DNA of 64,000 bases from Ceriagrion tenellum (GCA_963169105.1 OY720639.1:125199117-125263116), one strand, 5' to 3'. Shown: positions 1 to 13,885, numbered from the stretch's first letter. Notes: generated by a model from the letters alone, not told the origin. Numbers and translations: made by a program.

Positions 1-3000
1 GGTATGTGGGCTCAGTCATTGAGGGGCAAGAAGGGGAGGGGGTGGGGGAAGGGAGAGGGGAGGAGAGGGGGGTGGAGTGAAAGCGTCCCGTGGGCGGGAG
101 CGGAGATATGTTGGATATGCACTGGTCGATGTAGAACGTACTACATGCATGATTGTTCCGCTCACAAAATCCATATTCCCACACACGCTCGTTTCCACCC
201 CCGCCTTCCAATGTCCCATTTTCTCTCCCTCACGGGCGCATTCGATTCTCAGACCCCTAAACCCTACTCTGATCCGTTGCATTCCTTCCTAACCCCTCTG
301 TTCTCTCTCTCTATATACATACCCCTATTCCCTCCCCCATAATCCCTCCACACCCCATCCCAAAGGCTTCACATTTTGCGTCCCCTGCAGGTGTAGAATG
401 GCGCTAGTGAAGGATTATCCGAACCCTTTTTTGGGCGAACAATGGATTTGGCATGGCATATTTCTTTCTTTCTATCTCTTCTTCAGGTATTTCCGCGGAT
501 TCGAAGGGGGTTTATTTCTCCGTCATCGTATAAACGGAATGGATTTTTTGGAGTTCGTATTCTATGATTCAAAAAGTAAAATACATATTTTTTTATTTTA
601 CCTATCTCCATCTTTCCGTATAAGAAAAATCTTTAGTTCTTTCCGAGAAGGAATGAGATATGAATGGGGGAAAGGGGAGATATGATATTTCCTGCGCTGG
701 AGTTTCTTTCTGTTTTATTCTGAAAAAAAAGTTCGTTCCGGGACAGAATATGGAATTCCTCGCTCGTTCGAGTTTTAAATGTTCTCCCCCCTTACTCCGC
801 TGTATTGATTGGGAGGCTCGGGAAACGTTCTCGCAAGGAGACATGTTTCTCTTTCTGGGAACTTTCACCGGGGATAATGAGGACTTCAAAAGGTTGCCGA
901 CGGGTTTCTACTAGCCTCAGGGTAGCCTCAACCTCATTTATAGTGGTGCGTTGATTCTATTTTACCCAGATGATTTTGAAAAGAAATTTAAAAATGTACG
1001 TCCCTAAATTTGCGCGATAAGATAATTTTCAAATTTTAGTGCTTTAGGAAACATTTTAAATTGTTTATGCTACAAAAAAGTGTCAAATTCTACCCTGTTT
1101 TCTGAATAAATAAATAGTCTCAATAAAACCGTGGCTGTAAAAGTTTTCTCATTTAGGTAGTTTGAGTATTTTCTAAATTTTGATATTTTCTTTGCCTCTA
1201 TTTCTTTGGCTATGATTGCCACTAACTTGCTTAGATAGGCTTACAAATATATTTGCCTTGGATACATATTTTTTTCTTTGCTAAAGCAGGCTAGTTAAAA
1301 TCTCAAGAGTAGTTCAAGATAATAGTTCATGCATAAGCTCCTGTATTTAGGTCGAGGGATAGGGAACTTAATGATCTGACATCGGCATCGAACTTATTTT
1401 CTTCAAATTGTATAACTTTATCGATGGAGTAATTATTCCAATTCATTTTAATCTGTTCTTTGATCTCCCAGAGTTACCTACTTCCCAATGTCTACTTATT
1501 ACGCCTCATGTTAACCATACAACGTATAACCTTTACGTCATATATAATAATTATCTTCATTCAGTTAAAATAGATCAAATATAAGTTCGTGTTATAATTG
1601 CAACAAACGTTTCTGCATCAATTCATTTTTATCACCTTGGTAGTTATGGTAGATATTAAGTTCTCTCGTATTCCAACGTATGTGTACAGGTCAAAGATTT
1701 CACTTAGCAACTGTTGTCTATGAACGCTAACTGGGTGGTGAGCACTGTAGAAAGCAGAAACACTTGTAACGGCCATTTTAATAAAATTCGTCTTATTTCA
1801 CAAGTGCTCTACTTGTTGAAATATTAGTAACGCAAATAAATAACTTACCATGGTTACGGTTCTTTACAGTGATACGTGTAATTACTTATGCAAAATATGT
1901 AAATCATTTCAATATTTTAACCTTCATAAATTCATCTACACCTATAAAATACCAGCAATAGGGTGTACGGAAATATCCTGTGAGTAAAGCCAATATAAAC
2001 CGTAAATATACAAGTGACCAAAATGATTTTTAGGCAGGTATATTGTTGGAATTTTTTTTCTATTTGAAATATTGTATTTGAATCCTAAAGTCAAATCGAG
2101 TTAGAATGCCGCATTTTACTGACTAATAAGTTATCGGTATTACGCACCGTTTTATATATTTTTAAGTATTATTTTCATAAATTTACTGGTAATTTCTTTT
2201 TGCTAAATAATTTGTTGCATGTTTATTATATATACGAAGAAATCAGACTTTTTAAGAAATTTTAATTTTAATTATTAGAAATTATGACCCTTTCTGCGAT
2301 ATAAAAGGCTAGCAATCACATTTGACGCTGAAAGATCAAATTCAAAAGCAAAGTAAAAAGGTAAGCCAGTACACATAGCAGTTTTCCTCCTCATAGTGCA
2401 CCTATGCGTGAGGTTCGTGATCAAGAATCGTTAGCTGCTTCTCTGTGGTTCTTGTGGCGATGATTTTCTTTTCCTGAATTCTCACCACTCGTAAATTTTT
2501 CAACAAAAATACTAAACTCGTGTAAAGTTACCCGGTTTTCATTGCGTTTGGCGGTAGTTAAATCGTTAAGGATGCTACAGAATGCCATGCCGCCGGTTCG
2601 TTTCCTTGTGATTTCAGTGCTCAGTAAAAATATTATTGCGCTATTTGCCTCGAAATTTACATCCATCATTTTCTTCTTCGTATCCGCAAAAGGTAAGAGA
2701 ATGACGGTGGAAAAAATTTGTTGGCAGCGGAAAAACCTCTCCCACGGCGGTGACTCTAGGCTAATTATCCGCCAGAAGCAGCGGATTGATTATAGATCCA
2801 CCATCCGTATGACCTCTTTACGGCATATATGACTAGTTTGCCCATAAATACGGTCCAATAAAGCATAATTTACGTCATCCAGCGGCCATAAATCACCCTC
2901 TTTCGCGGAACGGTTGACTTCGAACCACCGATCGCTCGTTTCGTTGTTGGAATGAGGTCAGACCAGAGTAGCTCCATCTTTCGAGTGAAATAAAAAGTAT

Positions 3001-5659
3001 GTATATACATGTAAATATCAAGCTCTCGGCGATTGGAGGAAAGGGGGCGTCTTCAAAACTACCTTTCTCATTCATCAGTCGAAAACCATATTTACATATG
3101 AATTCATGAGCATTAATATTCCCTGGCGTACGATCCATTAATTGTTTTTTGTGTTTTGGGAATATTCGGAGTGACACTTCAACTCCCTGCGGGCATATTT
3201 GATTGCTGTTTTTGTGCTTCCTGTGCCTCCCCTTTACCAGTAAATCTCGCCTGATATTCAGAGCGCTAGTGCAAGATTAAGCTCTTGTTGTGAATGGTGC
3301 GTCCATGCCACCACGCTCTCAATTTCACTAAAAAACTGTACTACGAGTGTGCACCATAAATGAAGCTTAATGAATGATTAGGTATTCTTGTTGTTTTGCT
3401 TTGCTGAAACATACTAAATGCAAAAATTTTTATGACAGTTTCTTTTTCTCCTCCAGCCATCTTTTAATAAAACGGATGGCTTGATTAAACTCTCATCTTG
3501 CAGAATCAAACATTTAATCTGCAGAAGTGTTTTATGAAAAATGTTGTTGGCATAAAAATACCTAATAGTACCTTATAACCCTTATTTCCTACCAATTTGG
3601 GGAAACCATGTAGATTTGCTTAATATTTTTTGTTCAAATGCCAGTTTTATTCGATATTCTTCGTTCTTTTAATTGCTCGAATATTCCCTGGACGAGCTGT
3701 GCTCACTATAACGGAATTGAGAACATATGAAAGGGTTAGTATTTATGGAATGCAGCACCTTGGCAATAACCCTATCTTAAGAGAATATGGTGCCTTTAAT
3801 GAAGGCTGTGAAGTGCCGCGTTTTATATTTATGAAATTTTCTGACCATATTTTCTTCAAAGATTATTATCGTTCCTATGAGTGAATTCCGATGCCCCACT
3901 CTTCCAACCAATCCCTTTCTGTTTTTCCTTTGATCCCCACTGTAACCCCTGCACCTCTCACGAGGCAAGAGAGTTCCAATGAAAAATCAACCCCTTAATT
4001 CCCTTAATAATCAATGTTTTTGTCTATTGCGCTGGAATACCGCGCTTTCTTCCACACTCCGGCCTTCTCCCAACGCCGCTTTTACCCGTTCATGAATCTT
4101 CCCATTGCTCCTCCATCAATTTCTCAAGTTTCGCATTCTTGATATTCCTGGTCCATTCTCGAACCGGCGGCATATTTATCCATTTTGTCATAGAGAGGGT
4201 GTGAGGGATTTGCTGAAGCTTTTTATGTAAACTCTGGTGCTTTTTCTTAATAACACTCACTAAACGACCAGGAATCGTGCATCATACCAGCACATCAGCA
4301 TTATATATAGTCTCAAATGTATTAAGTAATTTATTTTTCCTCCCAAAAGGAATTTTTCCCCGGGTTTTTAAAGATCTACTTATGCAGAAAACTAAATTTT
4401 AGTAAGTGAACATGTCCTTTGTTATGTTCATAGTGCGCTTCTTAATCCTAAAAAACTTTTCTTGTAATAGGGTTACCAACTGTAAAAATAGAACACCTGT
4501 AGTTGTTTTCTTCAATTACCTGTTAGTCACAACTTAACGCACGATTTATTTAGCACATGGAAATATTTCTGTCAGATGTAATCTTCTTCTATCAGGACTT
4601 TTCTTAACTTTATTAGGACTTAATTATAGCTATTAATATAATTGATCCTATAAACATTAGCGTTTCGTAAGTTTCTGAAAAAGTGAAATACCATTTGAGA
4701 CACAAAGTGCTAAGTTAGTTGAATACCGAGTAAAAAAATGTGGTCGTTTTCTCCACAACGTATGGTTACATCGGTAGATATTTTGTTTTTAAATATTTTA
4801 CATTACATTTTTTATAATATTTTTTTACCTCCGGTCTGATTATATTCCTATTCATGTGGCCAAAATTTTCCATTATAGGCAAATACGGCACCTATTATTC
4901 ACCTTGAAAAAATCACAGTCCATATTCACAGTTACTACAAAGGTCTCCTTTCAAAGGTATTGATGACTTATCTTCAACTATCCCCTTCAACTTTCCTCCA
5001 TATACCCACCAACTACACTGCTTCTAGGTTCTTTCCTTCCGGCTAGCATTTCCCACCTGCTACCCGTCAACCCGGAAGTGCCTCTTTAGCCTTCCAGGTA
5101 CAACTCTTGTATACTCCACCTTTTTTACTCTGCACTACCGGTTTGTTGTAAGCACTAGCCTCTCCGACCTTCAAACAGCCAAGCTAAACCGTGGGCTTAC
5201 GCATTTTTTGCATGCCACACATCTCCCTACTGGCCTCATGCGGTCGTAATCTTCCCCTTCCTATAGCTGATCTTTGTTCCGCCCGAGGCCCAGCGTGAGG
5301 CGAGCTTTTCCATTGGAATTTCTGAGCCTCAGATAACTCCAATTTGCGATTTTTATTATTTAAATTATTGGCATTTTGATTATTTCATTTCTGCACCAAA
5401 ATATGAGAAGTAATTTTTTCCGTTTTTTTTTCTAATTTCAAACTCTCTATTCGGTGTGAATCTTGTGGTATACATTACGTGAGGTGTGTGTACATCTGTT
5501 TTTAGCGTCTATTTCTTAGATAATATATCATTGACAATATCTATTGGACCCTCTTTGTGCAAGCCGCTAGGAATGGGGATAGTAACTTGCCCATTGATAC
5601 GTTGCAACTGATGCTGCTTTAGTTTCTCAGCGAGCAATTTGGGATAGGAAACGTGAAGA
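1..5659. other. Non-coding stretch, no gene recognised
   Basis: No reading frame here resembles a known protein. Frames are short and many overlap on both strands in low-complexity DNA. The first 80 bases are G-rich on the plus strand (listed separately) and a short CT run lies near 300-315. The rest is AT-rich unique-looking DNA with scattered homopolymer runs. I see no tRNA, splice-bounded exon or terminal repeat that I can defend. Confidence 0.5.
31..75 (+). repeat. G-rich polypurine tract, G-quadruplex motif
   Basis: The plus strand carries more than four runs of three or more G separated by one to four purines, which fits the usual G3+N1-7 quadruplex pattern. The tract is almost pure purine. 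It may be simple low-complexity sequence. No gene is seen next to it, so a promoter role cannot be argued. Confidence 0.6.
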
Positions 5660-6830
5660 CCATCAGTTTGACAGAATAAGGGACTGTTACGGGAAAATTG
5701 TAGACAAACTCTTAAAAAATCAGTTTGTGGTTAGGAAGAACAGAGATACGAGGGAGAGCATACTCAGCCTGAGAGTAATAAAAGATAAAACAATACATAT
5801 GAAGAATCCATTTTTGGACCTAGAGAAAGCCATCGACAATGTTAGGTGGAACAAGTTCCGACTTTAGGAAAAGTTTAGAATACATTACAATGATAAAGAA
5901 ATAATATACGAATAATGCAAGAAGCAAGTCGTTACAATGCGAATAAGAGTCGGAAGACAAATAGATGCTAAAATTAACAATGGAATAACAAAGGAATATT
6001 AGGCCAAAAGAGAAGCACAAGAAATAGGGATAAAGGGAATAGAGTTAAATGGAGAAGAAATAAGCATTCTCCACTTCGCAGATGATATCGTATTAAGGTC
6101 TGGAAAACGCGATGATCATCAAAGTTCACTAAACGAGATGGACCAAGTTCTCTAAGAATACAACATAAAAATAAAACAAAGACTAAAATCTAGTATACAG
6201 ATGAGAAAGGCTGAATGCAGAAGTCACATTGAGAGGAGATAAATTAGAGCAAGTGGATTCATTAACCTATCTCAGAAGTACCATCACATGGGACGGAAGA
6301 ATTACAACTGAAATGAAGTGAAGAATCGCAAAAGCTAAGAAGACGTTCATGGTAAAGAAATAACTGCTGGGCTCAAAGAAGATTGGACTACAAACTAGGA
6401 AACAGAACGTAATATCATTCGTGTGGAGCATGGCACTCGATGGATCAGAAGCATAGACCATTGGGAAAGCCGACTAGAACAGACTCTAAACCTGCGAAGC
6501 CTGGTGCAGAAAAAGGATGCTGGAGATAAAATGGATGGATAAAATAAGAAATGATGAAGTGTGCAGAAGAGTAGAAGAGAAAATGATTATTTGGAACACG
6601 AACGACGAAAGAACCTAATGGATTGAACGCACCTTTAGGCACAAATGGTTTAAATAGAACATAACTGAAGTCAAAGTAGGGGAAAAAGTCCCTAGAGGAA
6701 GATCCAGGTATAAGTTCATGGACCAAATAAAGAAGAAAGTACATAGGAAGAGCAACCAGGAGGTAAAGGAACTAGCATTAGAGAGGGAAGGATGGAGGGC
6801 CGCATTACACAAATCTTAATATAGCACGAC
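5660..6830 (+). pseudogene. Non-LTR retrotransposon (LINE) reverse transcriptase relic
   Basis: This is a decayed ORF2 fragment of a LINE, whose reverse transcriptase copies element RNA at a nicked target. Read on plus and allowing frame changes, it gives in order: a segment like the RT fingers ending in FLDLEKAIDNVRWNKF (about 5811-5860), the catalytic box FADDIVL (about 6078-6100), a segment like YLxSTITWDGRITTEMK (about 6265-6320), and a C-terminal region with WMDKIRNDEVCRRVEEK, RGRSRYKFMDQIKKKV and KELALEREGWRAALHKS (about 6530-6818). Stops and frameshifts interrupt it. The QGxxLSP motif expected between the first and second boxes is missing, so there is an internal deletion. The clade is not determined. 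The 3' end is placed near 6830, just past the last recognisable codons. It cannot make an active enzyme. Confidence 0.82.
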
Positions 6831-6842
6831 TAATGATGACGG

Positions 6843-9800
6843 TAATACATGGCTTTATCTGAGGAACACATTTGCCGATAAAAGATGAATGTATTGTTAT
6901 TTAAAACATTTAACAATGAAAAATTTTTAAGATTATGGTCTTAATTTTTTAACTTATAGAAACCAAAAAGTTTTAAAATATCATTCCTATACAAGATGAG
7001 CCTTTATTCACAAATTTTGGAACATTAATCTCAATCCTTGTATTAACCTACCTTTTTCCTTGGACTCTCAGATATTTTATTTAATAAAATGATCAAAATC
7101 TCAGAACAAATTTCCTAGCCTCCTCAGATTTCCTCAGAACAGAACAAATTACCTAGGAATTAAGAATAGACTGCTAGTTTATTCCAAAATTTCGAGAAAT
7201 TAAGTAATTACATAGACAGTGTACTATTAGGAAATGTCTATGCCATATTGCTTCAGGCACTGTACGATTATTGCTTCATTCCAATGCGGAGCATGTGATA
7301 TCTTTTGCAATTGTTATTTCATTTGAAATAATTCTTGTAATATATACATTTAAATGAGATGACAGATAAATTTATGCAAGTTTTAAACTGGAACATTTCT
7401 AATTTTCAGGCTACAATATCACTCAATTCCTCAACTATATTACTCTTCAAGTCTCTTCGCCTGTTAAATTTGTCTGGAATTTTACCGAATTAACTATCAT
7501 ATAATTTGGTAGATCTGTAACAATCAAATTTCGCTTCCTTTGAAAATGTTTTCGCGAAATGTACTTCCTACTTTCGCATTCACAAACCATTTATAAAAAT
7601 AGGTATTCCCCGATTATACGAAACTCAGTTGATATAACTGTGTCGTTCCATACTTGAGGTCACTTGATCAGAAATGATCAGAAACTACCGCAGAAAGGAG
7701 TTTTTTTTGCTGGTTTAGTCGATTCAACCATTCGATGACTTAATAATTCGTGGTGATGATTAGCATTTAGTGGAAAATATCCCACCCTCTATATAAAAAA
7801 TTATTTGATTTAATGATTTATCTCAGTTTCTATAATACTATGAGTGTTTAATTATAATATAGATTTAAACATAATTCAAGTCTGTGCTAAATCATGGGTC
7901 ATAAACCCTGCATTGTGATATTTGACTAGATCTGTGCAGAAAAACTACAAATTTTTTCATTTTTATGAAATGTGTATAGACGTAAATACCACCAGTTTGC
8001 CACCTGCAAAATGCAAAACTTAATACCTTGTGCATTATTATTTTTTGCCTTCGGCTGTTTTACTGGTTTCCCTTTTCTTCAAAATGGAGAGGTGCGGATT
8101 TAACAGCGTATCTTTTCCGGTGAACCCAGAAATAAGTGCTCTTTTCAACTCTGTTAAACAATTTCAATTCTCAAATTGAGCCCAATAAATATAAATATTA
8201 ATTCACGATTTCTTTACACGCGCCATTATACACGGTCTACCTTAACAGGAAGAATTTGCGTCGATATTTGGGTGATGAATTTTAGTTCGAAATATAACGG
8301 CACGAGAAAAACTTCCCTCCCTTTTGGTATATCTGTCGCTCTATTTACATTGCTCTGTGTACAATATGCTGTATTGTACACGCTCTATGTACAATATGAA
8401 TATAAGTATAAATTTCTTCCCCATATGCTCCACAACACATCCTTTTCTCCATCGTTAAAATCAAAGAACTGTGACTCAATTCCGACTTCCGGTTGACCAG
8501 TAAAGCCTCTCTCATACAAATCCCAAACTGAATGAAAAACTCAATTGAAGCACATATTTTTAAGTTTATGAGGCTATTTTTCACTGAAGTAAGTTGCTTC
8601 CGGCGTTTTTATAGTTCACTACCAACATGAATAGCGGTTACAAATTTTGAATTGAGGATTGAATGGTTACCGATTTTATATTCTCCACATATTATACTTT
8701 TATCAAGCATTTTCATGATCATGGAAAAAGTAAACATTACGATGTTTATTTTTTCCTAGGACGTATTGGGAGTATTATTTCCTATGCAGCGGCCAGTTTG
8801 GAACTAGAATGAGGAAAGTGAACACTCCATATCGAGAAAAGAACATTGTATTCGTAAGCATAGTTTTTTGTCAAAAGTAGCAGTTAGAGCCGAAGAAATT
8901 TTGATAAATTTTAATCAGAGAAGAATCTCGCAGTAAACCGGCAAAGGGAAGGTAATTTATAAAAAGGCAAGTAGAACTGAAAATGGTGTGGGGATGATTT
9001 TTAAGTTGAAAAATGTAAGTTGAATTTGTCCGACGAAAACCTTCCTTAACGCACTGATACCATGGGAAGTAAAATTCTACTTAATCTACTATTTCTGTAT
9101 TAAGATACCATTAGAAGTCATTCACAACCAGTCTTCGCAAAAAATTTAGCCTCGATATTTTTTGCGCACAATCAAATGAAGTTCTGTAAGGTAACTTGAA
9201 TCTGCCAAAATTCCACGTAATACATAAGGGATGATGGTTTCTTTGCATGTATTATGTAAAGTTAAGAGTCCACACATTCCTTCTCCTTAACTCAGCGTTC
9301 TTTCTCTGCTGTTGTGACTCATACTTTTCCCAGATCGGAGCAGCCCCACTGTCCCTCCCGCATCGCACCGGCTCACCTCTGCAATGCCCTCACCTCCCTT
9401 CCCAACCCAACTTCTCCAGTCTTACCCGTGATCCCTTTTTACCATATCTCTTATGAGACGCCCACCTTATTCAGCCTACTCTCTCCTTCAGTGGTCGAAG
9501 ACGGCTGATTCTGCAGAACCACTTTTGCTTGTTTGCCCCCTTCCCATCTTTTTCTGCCGAAGAAGAAGATTTTGAGATGGAGGGAAATGCGATTTTCTTA
9601 TAACCGAGAGGGAAGAATGAGGAGGGCTGCGGCCACAACTTTTTTTCCCGATCCACGGCGCAGAAATTTCCCTTGTAAATATTTCTTAAGAGCCCGCAGC
9701 AATCCCTTTTTACTTAGAACACACTAAAGGAAGAGTGGAACGGTTCACAGAGATTCATGGAGTTCTTAGAGGTACCAAAGGATACCAAGGATATAGAATG

Positions 9801-10599
9801 TTGCTACAGATAAAGCATATGCACTTGTGGTAAAAAATTATGGAATTGCCAAAATTTTAATAACATTTATATATTTTGATACATTTTGATGGAGGAGTCG
9901 CTCTCGTTTAAATATGGCTTCAATTTTTCATCCTTGACGATCTCAATGGTTTCAGGCTCAACTTTGTGGAAGACATTGTAAATCATGAAAAAAGAAAACG
10001 TTATTTTTTCCACGAGTTTATTTTTAGGTACTTAATGTTTTATTATTTTCATTATTAGCCGTCATGAAATAAAGATTAATTAAAAGACACTTTACTAAGA
10101 ATAAATAACTTGCACTATTCCTAACATTCGATGCAGGTGAGCAAAGTTTCAGAATAGACAATTTAACTTCTATATATATCATGAGAGGCATTTATTTCGC
10201 TTGGCGATTCGTGAAAAATCGATTTTCAACCTTGTTACTACTCAGGATCAACACCGCGATTAATAAGCGCTGCTTTAAAACGTTTATGATAAATTATATT
10301 CCTTGATGCTAATAGTCAGTTTTTCTTAATATTTTATTTTTCCATTCGGCCCTTATTCAAAATTCCGCTTGCAGTTTTGTGATAGTTTTAAGTCGACCTC
10401 TTTCATGAGTATTAACAACTGGTTGCTACGAGCAATTGAGAATAGAGGAGTAAGTGATGACGCGGTGGCTGTTTTAGCTCATATATGCAGCTGAAGTTGC
10501 TATCCATTATAATATGGAATACGTATCAGCTGTAAAAATTTTGTCATTTGTACGTTATTCAGTTGTTGAAATTGGGTTGTTTTATAGAGTAGAAGGGGT
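6843..10599. other. Non-coding stretch, no gene recognised
   Basis: No protein-like frame was recognised. At 8345-8400 there is a small local duplication (a GTACAATATG-type unit, twice) that also forms a 9-bp-arm hairpin. A pyrimidine-rich patch lies at 9340-9450. Otherwise the stretch is AT-rich with no clear repeat boundaries. Confidence 0.45.
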
Positions 10600-11045
10600 T
10601 TAGTGGCATGAGCATAAGGCGCAGAAGTTCCATGGCTTAAGAAGCATTTTTAAGAAGGAGACAATTGTTGCTACAGGTAGACTGAGTAGATGTGTAAAGA
10701 AAAGCCTGGTAAAAACCTTAATGTGGAGCGTGGTGCTGTATGGGTTAGATAGTTAGTCATTGCCTAGGGACGATGTGTGTAGACTCGAAGCGTTTGAGTT
10801 GTGGGCTTGGATAAGGATGGACATGGTGAACTGGGTGGCGAGGGAGACGATTGAGGAGGAATTGTATATGGCTGTAGAGGAGAGGAAGCCAGCGGCGGTG
10901 GTCCGGATAAGGCAGAAGAGATGAATGGAGGATATTTAATAAAAAGAGGAAATGTTGAAGATGGTAATAGGGGGGAGAACACTGGTATCCGTGAGAGAGG
11001 AAAAAAGAGGATAACAACTAAAGACAATGAGGTCGATGATTTGAG
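10600..11045 (+). pseudogene. LINE ORF2 C-terminal relic
   Basis: The plus strand encodes a broken stretch matching the region downstream of the RT domain in arthropod LINEs. It shows SLVKTLMWSVVLYGLDS, then RLEAFELWAWIRMDMVNW (about 10785-10840), then a run equivalent to the NEEV...VEERK...RQKRWMxxI segment, then an EGR-like segment near 10960. Stop codons fall where W is usual (TAG after GLDS, TGA within RQKR_M, TAA TAA near 10937), so it is a pseudogene. The RT catalytic core is absent, as expected for a 5'-truncated insertion. It resembles the 5.7-kb relic in type but differs in sequence, so it is a different copy and probably a different subfamily. Confidence 0.65.
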
Positions 11046-11319
11046 AAACTTCTAAGAAATATCTAATGGTGGGTCATGTACTGAATGAAAATCGGAATAA
11101 CCTGCCAGAATTTGGGATTTTAAGATAAAATTTGTCAAGAAACCTATCAATCGGCTGGTAGAATACTCAAAATCTTTAATGAAAAATGATCTAAGTAATT
11201 AGGCACCTCTGGCCAATAAGCAGTTGGCCAAGTACAATTCCATATTTCACAAATATCGCATATCGAGGAGAATAAATCGCAACATGCCACCTGCAGAACT
11301 ACACTTGGGACAATGTGAG

Positions 11320-11552
11320 AGGGGTAAAGGGGGGTAATCGCAAGACCCAAAAGGCTTTGGAGGGTAAGTTAGGGGGCGGATTGGGTAGGGAGGGAGGGTA
11401 AAGTGCGGACGATGGAATTTCGGGTCATTGGGTGCCTCATTCCGAGAAGGGAGGGTTAGGTACGTGCTGGGGAATTGGAGAAGCCCATAGTAAGGAGGGG
11501 AGAAAATGAAAGCGGAGAGGACGGTGCGGTGTGAGAGAGAGAGAGAGAGGGG
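11320..11552 (+). repeat. Polypurine tract with GA microsatellite
   Basis: The plus strand is dominated by G and A, with repeated GGGTAGGGAGGGAGGG-like runs at 11380-11400 and a (GA)n run at 11532-11549. It fits a G-quadruplex or triplex-prone tract. The reverse-strand frames over it are proline/serine-rich low complexity and are not treated as genes. Confidence 0.6.
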
Positions 11553-13709
11553 ACCGAATAATCTGCCCATAAATTATGAAGGGAATTCCTTCTGCGGATT
11601 GGGATACAAGTTTCCTCGTTTTTTTTGTTACTCATTAGGGAAAGGTTCCCTAAGCCTTTCTTTCATTACCAATCGAGCTATATATCACGCCGCGAATCAA
11701 GATGCAGAAATGAAATTCCCGCTGAGCAAAAAACCTCGGTCTTTTTAAGCAACTTGTTGAGATATTATTTCACTTGAGGAGCCTCTAATAAAATTATTCG
11801 CATATTTAAGTATACTTTACTTTATAAATAGCTACCTACACATAGTGCCCTTCAAGTTCCTTTGCCCTCGATTTTTAAATATTTTCTTATACTCATAGAA
11901 AATTTACACATTTAAGTGACGTGGACCTAAAGGCTATAGTCGTCTTTGAGCTTTAGTCTACTTTTGGTCTTGACGTCCAATGATGTCAAAATTTGAGAGT
12001 CTAAATGATGCGTAATGTTGTTTTTTGCCCATGAGCATGAGAAACTATTATAAAAATATCCCTGGTTAAGTCGGCGTGGCCGTCTTGACGTGGGATATTT
12101 TACATAATACTTTCTCGAGTTCTTATTGAAAAGCAAATATTCTCGTAATGCTTATCGAAAGGGCAATAACTCGAAGGCACTAGATCGTATTCTATAATGC
12201 AAAAGAATGAACTTGCTCGTCCCAATGGGTATTACATAAATATACTACCCCGGAAGGGAACTGCGTGATTGGTATGTATAAATGTATGTAGAATTGGTTT
12301 GGAATGTTTGTCTCTTCGAAAGATGAACGATACTAGCCTTTAATGCTAATGATTCCTCCCGATTTCATTTTTCAGAATGGGCACGCGGGATGGGTTTAGT
12401 ACTATTAAATACTGCAAATAGTTTGCTATTTAACAGAAAATATTATAAATTTTGGTTCTTCACCATTGTATCAAAAATACAGCTTTTGTTAATTAACTTT
12501 GGATGGGCTTCCTTTTGGAAATTTTATCTTTTTGTCAAGTAAAAACTAAAGTTCACTCTTGAGCCTAAAAAGTTCGCAAAACTTTTCAGTGTTTGGAGAG
12601 ACATATTGCCACTGAATTCACTAGTATGCAAGTTTTAGTATAAACCCTGGAGCTAAGCGGCCAAAGAAACTTGTTCTTGGACCTTACGTTCGACGTAGGA
12701 GTAATAGAATTAATAGGAGGATCCATACTGAGAATCAGAGGCTCCACGGCTGTATTAATGCGCCGTTGAGGCCGTTCTCACCTCATCTCCCGCTCTGTGT
12801 CCACATTCACCAAGCCTAGAGTACAAGATGCTTTCGGATCCTCATCACTTCACACTAGTTCTCTACATCATCTCTAGTCTTGCGACTCGAACTCTCCGTC
12901 TCAATCCATGATGTGGGCTGCGTTAGTCGTCTTCTGTGCTCCCTCTTCCTCTCTCCCTCTTTCTCTCTCTCTCTGCCCCTCTCCTCTCTCTGCCGAAATG
13001 TTAACATATCAGCCAGCGTAGTCTCTCCTCCAATTTGCGGTTCTCCAACCGCACACCCTCATCTAGCCCACATTGTAGCTCTGATCTTATCCTCACTCGT
13101 GCATTGCCTACTAAACTCAACCTAACGTTGCACATGCACTTGTGCATCCAGTGAGGACCAAATATTATGCGCGGCTCCTTCAAAAAGCAGATCTTAAAAA
13201 TGCTTTCCCACCGGAACGAACCTTGAAATAATCTGAAAACTTTCATTTTATTTCATAAAAGCTTGAAAGTTTTTGTATCTCCCTAATTCCTGTACACCTA
13301 CATTTGCTAAGACTAAAATTTATCTCTAATTACCAAGAGATGAGTACGTTTTCAAACAAGGATCGGTTCTGGGCAAAAATTGCATAAAAGTATAACTTCA
13401 ACATGAATAAAGTGCGAAGAAAAACTTTTTTATTGGCTGGGCCATCATGAAAATTAATTGTGTATTTGTTTTATATTTTTTGCATTTTAATCTTCACTGA
13501 GAATGCCAGTAACTTGCGTTTGTAATAAAATGTATAAATTTGGGCGGAAAGAATAGAACATAAAAATATACAACTTTTCTATGTTTTTATACTATAACAT
13601 CGTTTTTTTTCATGCCTTTTTCTTGGTGAATCGAATCACTCTATGATCTATGATCACTCTGCAGCTTAGAGTCCTGGGCATTGGATGAAAAACTAAATTA
13701 GAGTGTAAA
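11553..13709. other. Non-coding stretch with CT microsatellite
   Basis: No gene was recognised. A (TC)n-rich patch spans about 12952-12996. Two BamHI-type GGATCC sites near 12718 and 12836 bracket a slightly GC-richer segment with no coding signal that I can defend. The rest is AT-rich. Confidence 0.45.
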
Positions 13710-13721
13710 ATTGTTGTATAT
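13710..13721. repeat. Target-site duplication, left copy (PLE)
   Basis: The 12-bp sequence ATTGTTGTATAT occurs here and again at 15317-15328, exactly bracketing the Penelope-like element. Short duplications of variable length are usual for PLE insertion. Confidence 0.8.
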
Positions 13722-13748
13722 CGTCCTCAGGGCATGTCAGTATCGAGA

Positions 13749-13885
13749 AAGGTGCCTCCTTATATGCCTGGCCGTTTTCGCGCCAAAAAGGTCAGGTCGG
13801 CTCTGATTGGCTAGCGATGTTCTTCTTCCTCTCCGCCTTTATTCTGCGAAGGGCTGGGTTCCAAGCCTCGCTTAGAGCGTAGCCC
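13749..13885 (-). repeat. PLE pseudo-LTR, 3' copy
   Basis: This 137-bp repeat matches 15110-15246 in inverted orientation with one difference seen (13871 region, C versus T in the TAAGYGAGGC segment). On the minus strand it also encodes the last residues that would follow the transposon frame (a SEAWNPALRR-like segment), so the repeat overlaps the 3' end of the coding region. It contains AGCCAATCAGAG and CATATAAGG blocks of unknown role. Confidence 0.88.

Noticed and set aside
894..926. CCCTGAGG...GAAACC on minus, similar to the PLE terminal boxes
   Set aside because: Only about six bases separate the boxes, with no stem, and no other PLE block or flanking repeat is nearby. Probably chance.
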